DNA from: a virus | Reading direction: 5' to 3' (one strand) | DNA: 64,000 nucleotides | Virus record (IMG/VR): IMGVR_UViG_3300025438_000010 | Location: 1-64,000 of that record | Part shown: piece by piece, positions 50,101 through 58,300 of the stretch | How the letters are laid out: the number at the start of each line of letters is the position of its first letter | How positions within the stretch are numbered: position 1 is the first letter of the stretch | The notes under the pieces: model-generated | Told to the model about the DNA's origin: nothing | What the model saw: the letters and a program-made list of their open reading frames with translations, nothing else | Databases searched by the model: none | Program-made: the position numbers and the translations under genes

Positions 50101-53100
50101 GGAGACAGGGACACCCGAAGAGGCTGCTCAGGAGCAATTAGACCAAGTTGTCAACACGGAAGGTCGTCGTGGTCTTTTTTACACAGACGCTGCGAGTATT
50201 CAAGAAAAAGATATTGTCTTTACAGAAAGCGGTGTTGGGACTGTCATAAAGAGGCGGGACCTTGAAGACGGGTCCATTGAATTGACTGTTACGTCTTCGC
50301 GTGCTGTCCTTGATGCAGATGGTAACGAAGTAGATCTTCTTACCTCCTACAATAAACTGTCCTCCCAGCCCGATGATGAAATACTTCTTCTTCAACGACC
50401 CGCCAAGGACAATGCCCCTCTCCCCCAGAAAGCTCGCAGTATTGGGTCCTCTGAGATTTCTGACTCTGATTATAACGAATTTGAAGGATTCACTGGGCCA
50501 GAAATTGTTGATGAAGAGGATAACGAAATTGAGCCTCCCCCCGTCCTTAACATGGCAGTCCCGGGAACTTCTCCAGCAGAGGACGTAAATGCTACCCCAG
50601 AGCAGGCAGCCATTATGGATGCTATCGCAGAGGGAGTTAAACGCGTTAAGGTTCTAGCATTTGCTGGAAGCGGTAAGACCACCAGTCTTAAGATGGCTGC
50701 TAAGTCAATTCTTAAAAAGAACCCTAAAGCCAAGATTCTTATGGTTATGTTTAATGTCTCTTTGAAGGAAGAGACCTCTGCAAAAATGCCAAAAGGCGTC
50801 GAGGTTCGTACCTCTGGATCACTTGCTTTCCAGGCCTTAGACCCCCAGCTTAAAAACAAACTGAGTAACCAGGCAAATACAGCCAAGTTCCCCGACATGG
50901 CCGTTTCCCTCCGGCAGGAAACTAAAAAGCTCGGCATCCAGGGTCCTCGTAAGCTTACGGTTGATGGCTCAGAAGAAGAATTCAGTGCCACTAGAGTAGC
51001 TCGGGAAGTTAAGAGAGCTGCTATTAAATTTTCATACAGCTCAGATGATAGAGTTACTGCTGAGCACTTTGGTGATAAATTTGATGAGGTTCCAGCCGAG
51101 CTGATTAATTTAGCGCAGAATTACTTTGACATGGCTGTATCGCCAAATGGTGATATTAAGCTAGAGAATCACCACATTGTAAAGCTTTGGTCAATGTCCA
51201 ACCCCGATCTGACAAAGTTTGGCTCTGGTGTCTGGAACACCGGAGCTCAGTATCTCTTTTTTGATGAGGCGCAAGACATCAACCCAGCCGTGGAAAAAGT
51301 TATCACCAACCAGAAAAACTTTGAGTCTATGGTCTGGGTCGGGGATAGCCGACAGGCTATTTATCAATTTATGGGTGCTGTAGATGCAATCAAGAGGTTC
51401 TCTGCCGACCGTGTGCTGGCACTCACACAGTCGTTCCGCTTCGGGGAAAAAATTGCTGGGATTGCGAATCGTGTGCTCAGTCTTATCGGTGAGCCAAGAC
51501 GCATTAAAGGCTCCGGCCCGAGCGGTGAGATTATCGATGGCATGTCTGATCCGACCATTGTTATCAGTCGAACTAACCCTGGTGGCTTGGCCAAGTTGGC
51601 TCAGTTTATTGAAGAAGGAAAAGCTGTCGCCATAGACGAAGACGCACTCATGGAGTACACATCTCTGCTCGACGGTATTGCTTTCCTCAGAGCACGCACT
51701 AACAATCCGGGACTAGAGCGCCCCGCCACACTGCACCCGCAACTTGTTGCATATGACGACTATAGCCAACTCCTTGAGGAGAAAAAAGAGGGAATGCTTG
51801 GCGGAGGTGCTTCTGCAATGCTCAACATTTTGCAGAAGTTCCAAGAGTCTCCTAACGACATCGGAGCTGTGCGTGATCTCATAAATCAGTTCTCCGTGGT
51901 TCGAGACATCCCCACTGCAAAGCGTAGTGAAGACTATAAAGCTCTTGATTACGACGACATTGAGCCCGGAAGTATTGTCCAGGTCAACGCGGAGTCCGAG
52001 CAGGCTCGCAGGGGGAACTCCGCAGCTTACGCCTGGGTGGGAGACGACGGCACAGTTTTTGCCCGAGCTTTTGGATTCAACCGAGGTCAAGGAGCTGCTC
52101 AAGAGCGCAAAGCTATGCATGCTTACTTTAAGTCTCTAGGGTTTAAATGGGACCCAGAGGCAAGCATCCCCGACTCCTTGCGCCAGATAAAAAACTCTAA
52201 CGGTAAGTCTATGCAGACTCCGCCCGAGGGGCAGGGTGGAGCATATGTTATGCCCGCCGGGTCTCCCACAAATCTGGACGAAAACGGTCGCTGGATGCTC
52301 GCCAATCAAATTAAAAAATACGCTAATAACTACTTCCAAACTCCAGAAACTCCCATCTCGTTTACCACTGCCCACAGGGCAAAAGGCCGTGAGTGGGATC
52401 AAGTTCTAATTGCCGGGGACTTCCCAAAGCCAGATATGGACGAAGAAAGCCTTGAATGGAAGCTTCCCGATGAGGAGGAGCTAAACCTTATTTACGTAGC
52501 AGTCACTCGAGCAATTAAAGGCTTAGATCTTGGCTCCCTGAGTTGGGTGCTGGAGGAGACCACGGACGACGACGCCGCGTATCGTCAGCCAAGTGCTGAA
52601 GAGAGCGTCTTGAACATGGCTATTCCTACTAAAAAAGTCAGCAAAGTTGAATTTGTTGAAATGGTAGATGAAGCCGATCAAGCCTTGGCTGCCCAAACCC
52701 AGCGGGTTCTGGATGAGATTAAAACAGCAATTGCGGACGGGGAAACCCCCCCGTGGGTCGCCCCATGGCAGGCAACAACCAGAAATCAAAATACTACTCC
52801 GGGTCGTCTTCCTATAAGTGTTACTACCGGTAACGCCTACTCGGGAAGCAATCTTCTTTATCTGCAGGCAGTAGCTAAGAACAACGGTTGGTCAGATAAC
52901 CGCTGGGCCACCCAGGGCGAAATAGATAAGCGCGGGGGCAAAGTAAAAGCAGGTGAGCTCCCCACTAGGATGACTGCTTGGTTGCCCAACTACACCACAA
53001 TTTTAGATGACGAAGGCAACGAACTTGAGACCATTTATTCGGTAAGCCCTCAAGATCACTTTGTATATAACGTTGAGCAAGTAGACGGTCTAAGCAACCT

Positions 53101-54781
53101 TGGAAATACCCCTAGTGCCGCATCTCTTACCCCTTCAGAAGCAGAAAATGCTATGTTGGCTTCCTACGTAGACGCACCCTCTATTGTTAACCAAGAATCC
53201 AGCCCCGAAGACGTCGAAAGCGGCCGGGCTGCCGCTAACTACCAGCTAACCACGGACACCATCTCTCTGCCTCTCAGGGAAAACTTTCCTTCTAATGAGA
53301 AATATTTTGAAGCACTCGCCCATGAACTTATTCACTCAACAGGCGCGACTCAGCGACTCAATAGGGAAAGTGTTGCCTTCCCCGGAGGGGTGAGTGCCTA
53401 CTCCGCTGAGCAGTATGACGAAATGAGAGTCGAGGAAGAGTTTATTGCTCAGATTGGTACAGCTATTCTGGCCTCCCGGTTAGGGGTTAGCCTAGATATT
53501 CCAAACTTGGCTTCTTACATGAAAGCCTGGCAAGATGTGTACAGTGACGACCCAGACCGCCTTGTGCGAGCAGCCAGAAAAGCTCAGGATGCTGCTGATT
53601 ACATTCTTCGAGGCGGTGGCGGAGGCTCCGCGTCAGCCCCTGAGGCCGCCCCGCTAGATGATTTTCTTGTCTCCTCTACTGGCTGGCAGCTAGCCGTTCC
53701 CACAGAGCGTTTTAACATGGCTATCCCGTCGGAAGACACAACTCCGGAAAAACTAAAGAGTGAAGTTTCCGAAACTAAGACTAAAGCTCAAGAAATTTCT
53801 GAAAAAGTGACCAACATGGTTGTACAGGCCATTGAAGATGGAAAGGAGCTTCCATGGAACAAGCCGTGGACAAGCGACAACATTTTCTCGATGCCCTACA
53901 GCGTGACCTCAAATAAGCCCTACCGAGGATCTAACATTGTTTCCTTGTGGGTAGCGGCGGCAGTAAACGACTGGGAAGATAATCGCTGGATTACTTTCAA
54001 CGAAGCCAAAAAGCGTGGTGGGTCCGTCAAAAAGGGCTCCAAAGGCACTCAAATTGTTAACTGGAGCCCAGTCAAGAAGAACGTAGAACAGCCAGACGGA
54101 AGCATGAAAGAGGAAGTAGCCTTTATGCGGCCCTCAGTCTACACTGTGTTCAACGTGGAGCAGACAGAGGGTGTGCAAGACCTCCCCGAGCCCGAGTTGA
54201 TGGAGCCAGTGCCGATTCTAGAGGCAGAAACTGCTGTCCTCGATCGGTACAAAGATGCGCCTCCTATTAGCAATAAGCTTCAAGATGCCGCCTTCTGGCG
54301 TCCCTCAACAGACGAAATTGTTATGCCGCTTCGGGAACAATTTAGTGATGTAGGAGAGTACATCGCTACCCTATTTCACGAACTTACCCACAGTACCGGG
54401 CACAAGAATCGGCTAGACCGTAGTGACCTTGGCGATAAGTATTCAACACACCTTGATGCTCGAGGAGAGGAGGAGCTTGTTGCCGAAATAGGCTCTGCTA
54501 TTCTTGCCGCCCGCATGGGAATAGAGCTAGACCTCACTCGAACAGCTGGTTACGCACAGTCCTGGTTGCGCCCTTTGAAGAATGATCCCGACATGATAAC
54601 CAAGGCAGCTCAGAAGGCGCAGGCTGCAGTAGACTACATTCTCGGAGACTCCCCCTACCGGGGAGAATCCGGTCGGACTGGTGAGGAGCGTGCAGCGGAC
54701 CTAGAGGCCCCTGAAGCAAATGCCGAGCCCACTGCCCCAAACCTAGGAGAGCAGGGAGTACCTGGAGATAGCAATGATTGA
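41198..54781 (+). CDS. Giant polyvalent protein (exonuclease, helicase, two ArdC-like peptidases), 4527 aa
   Basis: GTG start in a TAGTG overlap. In order: DLLPVAHPRSS segment (about 95); Gly/Pro/Arg-rich region (about 435-560); four repeats with K-x-G-x-(N/D)-x-W (about 590-895); two copies of an 80-residue helical domain (about 935 and 1237); coiled coil (1315-1410); DnaQ-like exonuclease with DFES, AFNADFD and HNAEID (2110-2365); UvrD-like SF1 helicase with GSGKT (3155), DEAQD (3355) and HRAKG (3725); ArdC-like domains each with HELxH (4041, 4394). Such polyvalent proteins are thought to be injected with phage D NA to protect it. Coding is intact for 13.6 kb. Confidence 0.9.
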   Translation: MSDNIPVSPLNYHGSFEDENNQIIDAALEFAHDANQGYTGTRVATDGVVLDVARRTLRELDNHPFSVRKHLTLTDVSHFIVLLQKDKAVTASVQHTDLLPVAHPRSSAEHELSNQDLFAAKARWIADDPSIKDEETRAMVASMLTAPEGSAEREYYATRLENSPQGAIPVRALIAAFTGGLGANKGYWMRQRRDRKGRFAFEGGGLSVLVKGSTGAVRRLTGRTVGPGVGEKNDYFDMEVSPGSLVRVPASATESSKAYLPSPNAPDGYSPQKARVQAGDPVIDEKDLIRPDAPSGFNKVADGADVDSPEEKEYYGEDADFGTVYEDENYTVRQFDSGSSPVARDNFNLAQEAEQSCGLTAAGEGDNCPIKTSGAGENGSFDPEKPVLFVSRTDDASNPDIFAASQSWADTLDYIRQDEPRYEAEDRPAPYIKLGDPSRRDNLDPTRREEGPRGPDNRRVDPHGFIIPDKPGLIDGGGRVRPDGTRELLEGRRPDSYPMRIPLPGPWNPRIPGTGRRPRPGGGRAPGGGGRSPGTGRRWGSNGPNEGHAPYPIPGRRVYPGEIADMRVGSEMEQYLGGFLSTLFGTAKKRQLRKTGADEWVDLETGETYTNDQVSEMAATSGKDSSPFTGLATGPEVRPGTFTKMMSGSLFSELPTGSELNDHLRLFNVMTQFRKVGYNQWRRWDGKIFTDAEVQKKSGTMQIDRVGEFGPGRPPGGEVSGESSKPRLPRGPLTPEELAELRPGSLISIPGEDDQPPRFFVKVGENDWREIDPENFTSDPAVSFTDEDILNMGKDITLEKEPEAYEQGQLGMRPSDLSPEALENLPEGTVVGTSDEEIDNLNIPRQPYATEEAYQAALEEAKEFYRRNRWRKRGPNEWVNDFGEFATDADIADGKKTPGLIISLGDEVSTPEGYYDLNREELYTPTGGAEGQTSPDFTDDPAELAQRFSEEELQAALKEALENPNGFGYLEFAEGDEPVPAEALYYALVRKLGVDVADKFVSVVYGEGRAFDAETELAREFPDILSDDPGKRQAALIEAWNTQWGRSKFALDRDGNFTVTGKDNDSIATQYLLDKIRAEEWGQEFLNDFQEEYGEVLNDRTKAAIKDLFKAYPGLESSDPKEREAAVLRALDDLISDDEYVADEDGNIVEVSPKTALTKLLWDMAQEFIGGTSAPTGRKEEGNLPSVIEGASEEEKAEFDKTGDPTPFLPKDNPESFENVWNNYYNPLPEPYDPKDGPDQINPVNLARKFTPDQLKEQLREAILDGSGYGVVAFEGPSGEPIEFRVPAEALRDALQLQGEDANAFIQDIFNENLSPAKQVQKLIDEIADLKARRDAETNSTEKGKLTRQINKKTAEIGMRYKAIVALKKREAQLDRLSKQSSLSDEERQQVLDKLEQVRARREQEEGIFNGDLEQGESMTPFEENVDAELEKFDFEQASTRTPVEPPAAESPETVEKDKPKPVVSYKRVGNKVFIRQRTGRVITNNPEFKEFIKENGFVYDSKVDKVFEISEMDDTEFNEFMRTVRDRFGISLEPEKGQEAIDFDASPSPTPRPVPSPAEFGKSPNSASIIESLQRRIADIQEFVRKKVVPLLRSDKSDESRQGQQLNRRAENITRKLKNRISRHQDEAPVGKDARDPRVLNIRPTDYQVGDVFVDDLFTVDRIEVSEPITDRQSPYFGEREIVYFGHYPGGVEQMKKRPENFRTDGVYRGLGSPAGGDLPALNSPKGEEYLPEAARNQPRGNLEQIEREPLDGRERRNLYGPKQRDFPEEHDKFLRDYEKYEADLAERRASWSPPAPSGETRPTTTSEGQGAPTPGPRPKIVTGSDEAQNLKPGDITYRENPDGSLEFFVVQTVENRKVKTGTKTVTQEAPEAPQVVDTETAQSALDEAVRRYPELGEDDPARRKRAYAKLIGEFYAEAQQAGEARKEGKDYVPLEGPLGERFGWLLSQRERVVAGEPLSVEEVVPGEPREIEEDVFEEKTFVTGYHPGHEIQEKSWSPQTTINYVRGETGLPPAGDKPAVPGKTDIYASTSNKAERARLLAERESTLSESSKLYALDSAAKVNAVPSKVKNPNSFVMIGKFVPAFFGKKILDLVRGKTGKEIKEELKSKRVVFLDFESVGKGFDRRNPDAPIQVAAVVYENGQETGRKVLFINPGERLGGYYYEAYPKKDQDAAPGDVTPGKLPDGSRVGQIVGDELITYTRQGARWVNDANSEDVLNTTQLKTRSSETLKLNEEGQPTLRGNRLRDSDGNPITDEFLSSQKGLEESFRELIDFIGEDAYLSAFNADFDINLLDSFAERLGLDFRSDGFIDPLALARALNPDDSVPNNLPSVATRYGIIRDPDDWHNAEIDVEVLPDLLDKMLDEVTPDNSVLDADKRAAEYENGIRRYFEQLDQWEAQEGITPRSPAPVEAQEEPTPTPTPTPAPAPAPQGEDTSSDQEIDAMGIGANPRSIFGDTINEEWIADEENTIVVANSASNVRDLRIGDFFGDQNGEYNELLVVETDPITGRETFTYRNVNTGEIFRAFGAPGSQARVGTDQMPLRRRSELDGLSNAEILGLLNNRARRDSLNMAVPEVQFEDGASRAVSKAIDDFINEGRGDASVSDGLPARETSAMHTDKNGFALAVDDLVYNPKTGTTHKVTQTYPTYSKNEYVNYVRISFINSKGQADSKPMASDKLELINPPAQEEALSPLSDVFGEQVVIGGKKEKPRDPILIARTIERLMGYLNPGPGYIRPIGNAIKAAIKAYRNNDFASAERFAGAAVDYADSIEAPKITVEDIKNQVADRARGLAGLIQLPETGPAPREAFAEAVGLYNTGKYAQARRKLDTVEDLLWNEAEEARQSAGRSPQTAVKKFIDGVGELESAIDAPLTREYFARLLRDAQRKDYDFENKEGIIQEALQAIRDGFIIPGYQVLERLARTRERQLDQKNPKRRKLGEESYTQRLTAEINSDVAEKPGSSADELAETGTPEEAAQEQLDQVVNTEGRRGLFYTDAASIQEKDIVFTESGVGTVIKRRDLEDGSIELTVTSSRAVLDADGNEVDLLTSYNKLSSQPDDEILLLQRPAKDNAPLPQKARSIGSSEISDSDYNEFEGFTGPEIVDEEDNEIEPPPVLNMAVPGTSPAEDVNATPEQAAIMDAIAEGVKRVKVLAFAGSGKTTSLKMAAKSILKKNPKAKILMVMFNVSLKEETSAKMPKGVEVRTSGSLAFQALDPQLKNKLSNQANTAKFPDMAVSLRQETKKLGIQGPRKLTVDGSEEEFSATRVAREVKRAAIKFSYSSDDRVTAEHFGDKFDEVPAELINLAQNYFDMAVSPNGDIKLENHHIVKLWSMSNPDLTKFGSGVWNTGAQYLFFDEAQDINPAVEKVITNQKNFESMVWVGDSRQAIYQFMGAVDAIKRFSADRVLALTQSFRFGEKIAGIANRVLSLIGEPRRIKGSGPSGEIIDGMSDPTIVISRTNPGGLAKLAQFIEEGKAVAIDEDALMEYTSLLDGIAFLRARTNNPGLERPATLHPQLVAYDDYSQLLEEKKEGMLGGGASAMLNILQKFQESPNDIGAVRDLINQFSVVRDIPTAKRSEDYKALDYDDIEPGSIVQVNAESEQARRGNSAAYAWVGDDGTVFARAFGFNRGQGAAQERKAMHAYFKSLGFKWDPEASIPDSLRQIKNSNGKSMQTPPEGQGGAYVMPAGSPTNLDENGRWMLANQIKKYANNYFQTPETPISFTTAHRAKGREWDQVLIAGDFPKPDMDEESLEWKLPDEEELNLIYVAVTRAIKGLDLGSLSWVLEETTDDDAAYRQPSAEESVLNMAIPTKKVSKVEFVEMVDEADQALAAQTQRVLDEIKTAIADGETPPWVAPWQATTRNQNTTPGRLPISVTTGNAYSGSNLLYLQAVAKNNGWSDNRWATQGEIDKRGGKVKAGELPTRMTAWLPNYTTILDDEGNELETIYSVSPQDHFVYNVEQVDGLSNLGNTPSAASLTPSEAENAMLASYVDAPSIVNQESSPEDVESGRAAANYQLTTDTISLPLRENFPSNEKYFEALAHELIHSTGATQRLNRESVAFPGGVSAYSAEQYDEMRVEEEFIAQIGTAILASRLGVSLDIPNLASYMKAWQDVYSDDPDRLVRAARKAQDAADYILRGGGGGSASAPEAAPLDDFLVSSTGWQLAVPTERFNMAIPSEDTTPEKLKSEVSETKTKAQEISEKVTNMVVQAIEDGKELPWNKPWTSDNIFSMPYSVTSNKPYRGSNIVSLWVAAAVNDWEDNRWITFNEAKKRGGSVKKGSKGTQIVNWSPVKKNVEQPDGSMKEEVAFMRPSVYTVFNVEQTEGVQDLPEPELMEPVPILEAETAVLDRYKDAPPISNKLQDAAFWRPSTDEIVMPLREQFSDVGEYIATLFHELTHSTGHKNRLDRSDLGDKYSTHLDARGEEELVAEIGSAILAARMGIELDLTRTAGYAQSWLRPLKNDPDMITKAAQKAQAAVDYILGDSPYRGESGRTGEERAADLEAPEANAEPTAPNLGEQGVPGDSND

Positions 54782-54920
54782 AAACTTTCTAGACAAAAAA
54801 TCGGTTGAAGACTACTATTATATTGTGGACAGTGCTTTCTATGACGGAACTGCTGCAGAAGACGTAGAGTCCGATAAAAAGTACGCTGAAGAGAATCCCG
54901 AAAAGGCGGAGGATTTATAA
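54774..54920 (+). CDS. Acidic 48-aa protein
   Basis: Tyr- and Asp/Glu-rich (VEDYYYIVDSAFYDG). Overlaps the giant gene by 8 nt and the next gene by 1 (TAATG). Not recognised. Confidence 0.7.
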   Translation: MIENFLDKKSVEDYYYIVDSAFYDGTAAEDVESDKKYAEENPEKAEDL

Positions 54921-55078
54921 TGGATAAAGATAAAACACCCACAATGTGGACTGAAGAGATCCTTGAAAAGTATCTCCGAGTAATCGAGCTAGCCGAAGTA
55001 GACCCAAATGTTCTTCAAGAAAGAGCAGATGCTGTTGTACCCATAGAGTTGCCAGAAGGAGAGAAGCCCCGTGAGTGA
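54920..55078 (+). CDS. Acidic helical 52-aa protein
   Basis: Single-helix type sequence (EEILEKYLRVIELAEVD) with a Pro/Glu end. TAATG start and 8-nt overlap with the next gene. Not recognised. Confidence 0.7.
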   Translation: MDKDKTPTMWTEEILEKYLRVIELAEVDPNVLQERADAVVPIELPEGEKPRE

Positions 55079-55355
55079 TTCTCCTGAAGAAAAATTAACA
55101 GATCATATGTACATTATTTATGACGCTCCCACGGGTCAAGTCACCCAGGTTAAGTACGAAACAGCTGCGCACGGGCTGTGGACCAGAATTCAAGGGGAGT
55201 GGCGGGAATTAGCTTTAGAAGATGAGAGCGAAGATTTTATGGAGCGCAGAGAAATTGCTGGAAAAAACTACCTAGAAACTCGTGACTATTTTGACGACCA
55301 AACCGAGCAAAAGATACTTACCTACGAGCCAGAGTACAGGATGTGGTTTGCTTAA
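55071..55355 (+). CDS. Acidic phage protein, 94 aa
   Basis: GTG start. MYIIYDAPTGQVTQVKYETA then WTRIQGEWREL: a beta-rich domain, acidic overall. The stop overlaps the start of the maturation protease fusion (TAATG). Not recognised. Confidence 0.7.
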   Translation: MSDSPEEKLTDHMYIIYDAPTGQVTQVKYETAAHGLWTRIQGEWRELALEDESEDFMERREIAGKNYLETRDYFDDQTEQKILTYEPEYRMWFA

Positions 55356-58300
55356 TGATTGAGCTCTTAGGGCATAGAGGCAATAGAGTCTTATTCGACG
55401 ATGACGGATATGGCGTCATTATCGACGCCCAAGAAAACACTGTAGTCGAGTACGGAGAGACCGACTCTTTGGTTGCCTCGGCAGACTGGAGCTCCTCTAC
55501 GGAGTCAGGGAATTATGCACTTGCAGAAGAGCTGGCTTCTGCCGCGCTTACTGATTTAGATATAAATGTACTCTCAGCCAATGACCGTATGTACACCATC
55601 CCCGCCGGTGTGAAAGAAGAGGCAAAAAGAGGACTTAAGTGGCGCAAAGAGGAAAGCCGTGGAGGCACTAGCGTTGGCCTGAATACCGCCCGGACTTTGG
55701 CAAAAGGTGGCCAAATTGGGATTAAAAAAGTTAGGCACATTGCTAAATATTTTCCACGGCATGAGGTTGATAAAAAAGGTAAAGGCTACAAGCCCAAAGA
55801 AGACGGGTACCCCAGCAATGGTCGTATTGCATGGGCACTTTGGGGAGGCGACTCCGGTAAGAGCTGGGCCTCAAGGATTGTAGAAAGCGAAGACAAAAAA
55901 AATAAAAAAGGTGTCTCCGCCGGGGGGTATGACCAGAGCCCTAGGGTAGATTTCTCTGCTTTTACAGAAAAAACAGATTTTTATGTACGAATTAGATTAG
56001 ATGGAACCGGCATTGACAGGCTTTATCGCGTTCTGACAGACGGCATGTGCCAAGTTTGGGACGACGGCTGCTGGGACGATATGGGCGATATTTCGTTTGA
56101 CTTTATCACCTATGACAAAGCCCTGGACGACCCCTACGACTCCTGTAAAAAAATTCATGTTCCCGTAGACCTTAAAACAGCTGTAGCCGTTTCTGCTTTG
56201 TTTGACAGTGACCCCTACAGAGCTGTGAAAATAGTAGAAATTGAGCCAGAGGAAACAACCCTATTTGAAAAATCCATGGCTGAGCTTGACTGGGATGTTT
56301 TTGACCAGCTAAGTGATGACCAGCTTGAGGTAGACGACTACTGGGACGACGGTCTTACAGCTTCAGGAACAGCTACTTTTGCAGAAGAAGCTGACAGTAC
56401 CCCGGGTGTCTACACCGAAGAGGAGCGCTCCGAGAACGCCTCGACTCAGGTTAGAGACCGTCTTGGTCGCTTTGCCGAGGTGGGCCAGCGAGTTGTTATT
56501 GGTGGGAACTACAACTACCAGGGAAACATTACAGCACTAGACGGAGCCACAAAGCAGATTAGTGTCGAACTAGACAACGGCACGTCTGTTGATGTGCCGG
56601 GGGACTCTGTGCAGGATGTCTCCACTTTTGAACCAATCCCAGTGTCTAGTCCTACTGCCACTCCTTTGGATTACACAGGAATCCTCGGAGAGCCCAGAGT
56701 TCCCATCGACCAGCCCAATGCCATGCTGCCTGGACGCCTCCCCCCTCTCACCGCAACTGACACAAATCTTCTGGTAAACGACTGGGATTCCTGGGTTGCG
56801 GGGCAGCGGCTAGCCCCTGAATACTCAGGCGACCCCCTCCCTCCTTTTGTTCCCAAAGAGGTTCCTGATATTAATACGGCTATGGGGCGCTACTACGAGG
56901 GAGCATTTAATCCTGACGGATCCACCAAACCTGGTTGGAACCCCGCAGTGGCGCAGAACGTATTTAACGAACCGCTTCTACGCGACTGGCTAGATGAGCG
57001 GTACGCCAACAATTCTGGGGAAATCGGGTACCACAACCGTGGTTGGTATACGCCTCCTGTAACGCCAAGGTCCACGCCTGTTGAGCAAAAAAAGACTCGT
57101 AGTGAGGTATACGACCCCACCAACGTGGCCTACTGGAATGATAGATTTAATCCAGTTAACTTCTCTATTACCGCTGCTGCTGACGATAAGCCCCTAACTC
57201 CCGAAACAAGTGATGTTCCGGTCATGTACCTGGCTATTGTAGCTGACGACGACCCCCAGGCGGTTATGGAGCTTGTAGCGTTGGTGCCTGCGTCAAAAAC
57301 AAGCAACGCTCCTTTCGCGTACAAGCGTGAGCCCGGCAAGTGGGTTGCTGATAACCAGATTATCTCTGATCTTAGAAGTGCAACACCACCCCCCGTAATT
57401 GTCCTTGACAACGAAATGCTTTCAGAAGTCACTGAGCAGATTGATAGTATACAAGCCTCTGTGAAGCTTCCCTACTTTATTGCCCACACAGACAACAAGA
57501 TTATTCGGGCATTAGTAGCCGCCGGTGGAGCTGACCGCAACCGTGGCAACGCTGAAAAGCTTCGCAGGTACTGGACTGTTGGCAAAGGCGGATTGAAAAT
57601 TCGCTGGAACACTCCTGGTGATTGGACTCGGTGTAACCGCCAACTTAAGAAGTACATGGGTCCCCGTGCAAAAGGCTACTGCGCTCTCCGCCACAAAGAG
57701 ATGACAGGTGTCTGGCCTGGAGATAAGAAAAATATTGGTAAGAAAACCAAGAAAGCACTGAAAGCATCTGCTGAACTAGAAACACTTAAATCTGAAGACC
57801 AGATTATTTCTGAATTTACTTTAAGAGCTAAGGCCGAGTCCGCCAGGTCACGAGTTGCTGGGAGGCACGGAGTTTCTCCAACTCTGCACGGCCTTGAGTT
57901 TGTAATCCCCCTCGTCATCCCTGAAAACGTAGAAACGGGGGATGGACGTATATTTAAAAAAGGATCGATCACCCTAAGAAGTCTTCCTCTGCCTCTTCTA
58001 TGGCAGATTAAAACAGGGGACGGCCATGACGGGTCCGTTGTGGTTGGTCAAATTATTTATATGGAAAGAACTAATGAAGGCATAGGAAATGCCTATGGAG
58101 TTTTTGATACAGGACCCTTCGCTAAAGAAGCAGAGCGTTTAGTTCGTCATGGGTTTATTCGTGGGGTTTCTGCGGACATGGATAAATTTGAAACTGTAGA
58201 CGAAATTCTCCCTGAAGACGAAGCCGGAGAGAAGTCAGATGATGACAACGCCGGTAAAATAAATATAAAGAGCGCCCGTGTGATGGCTGTAACTATTGTC

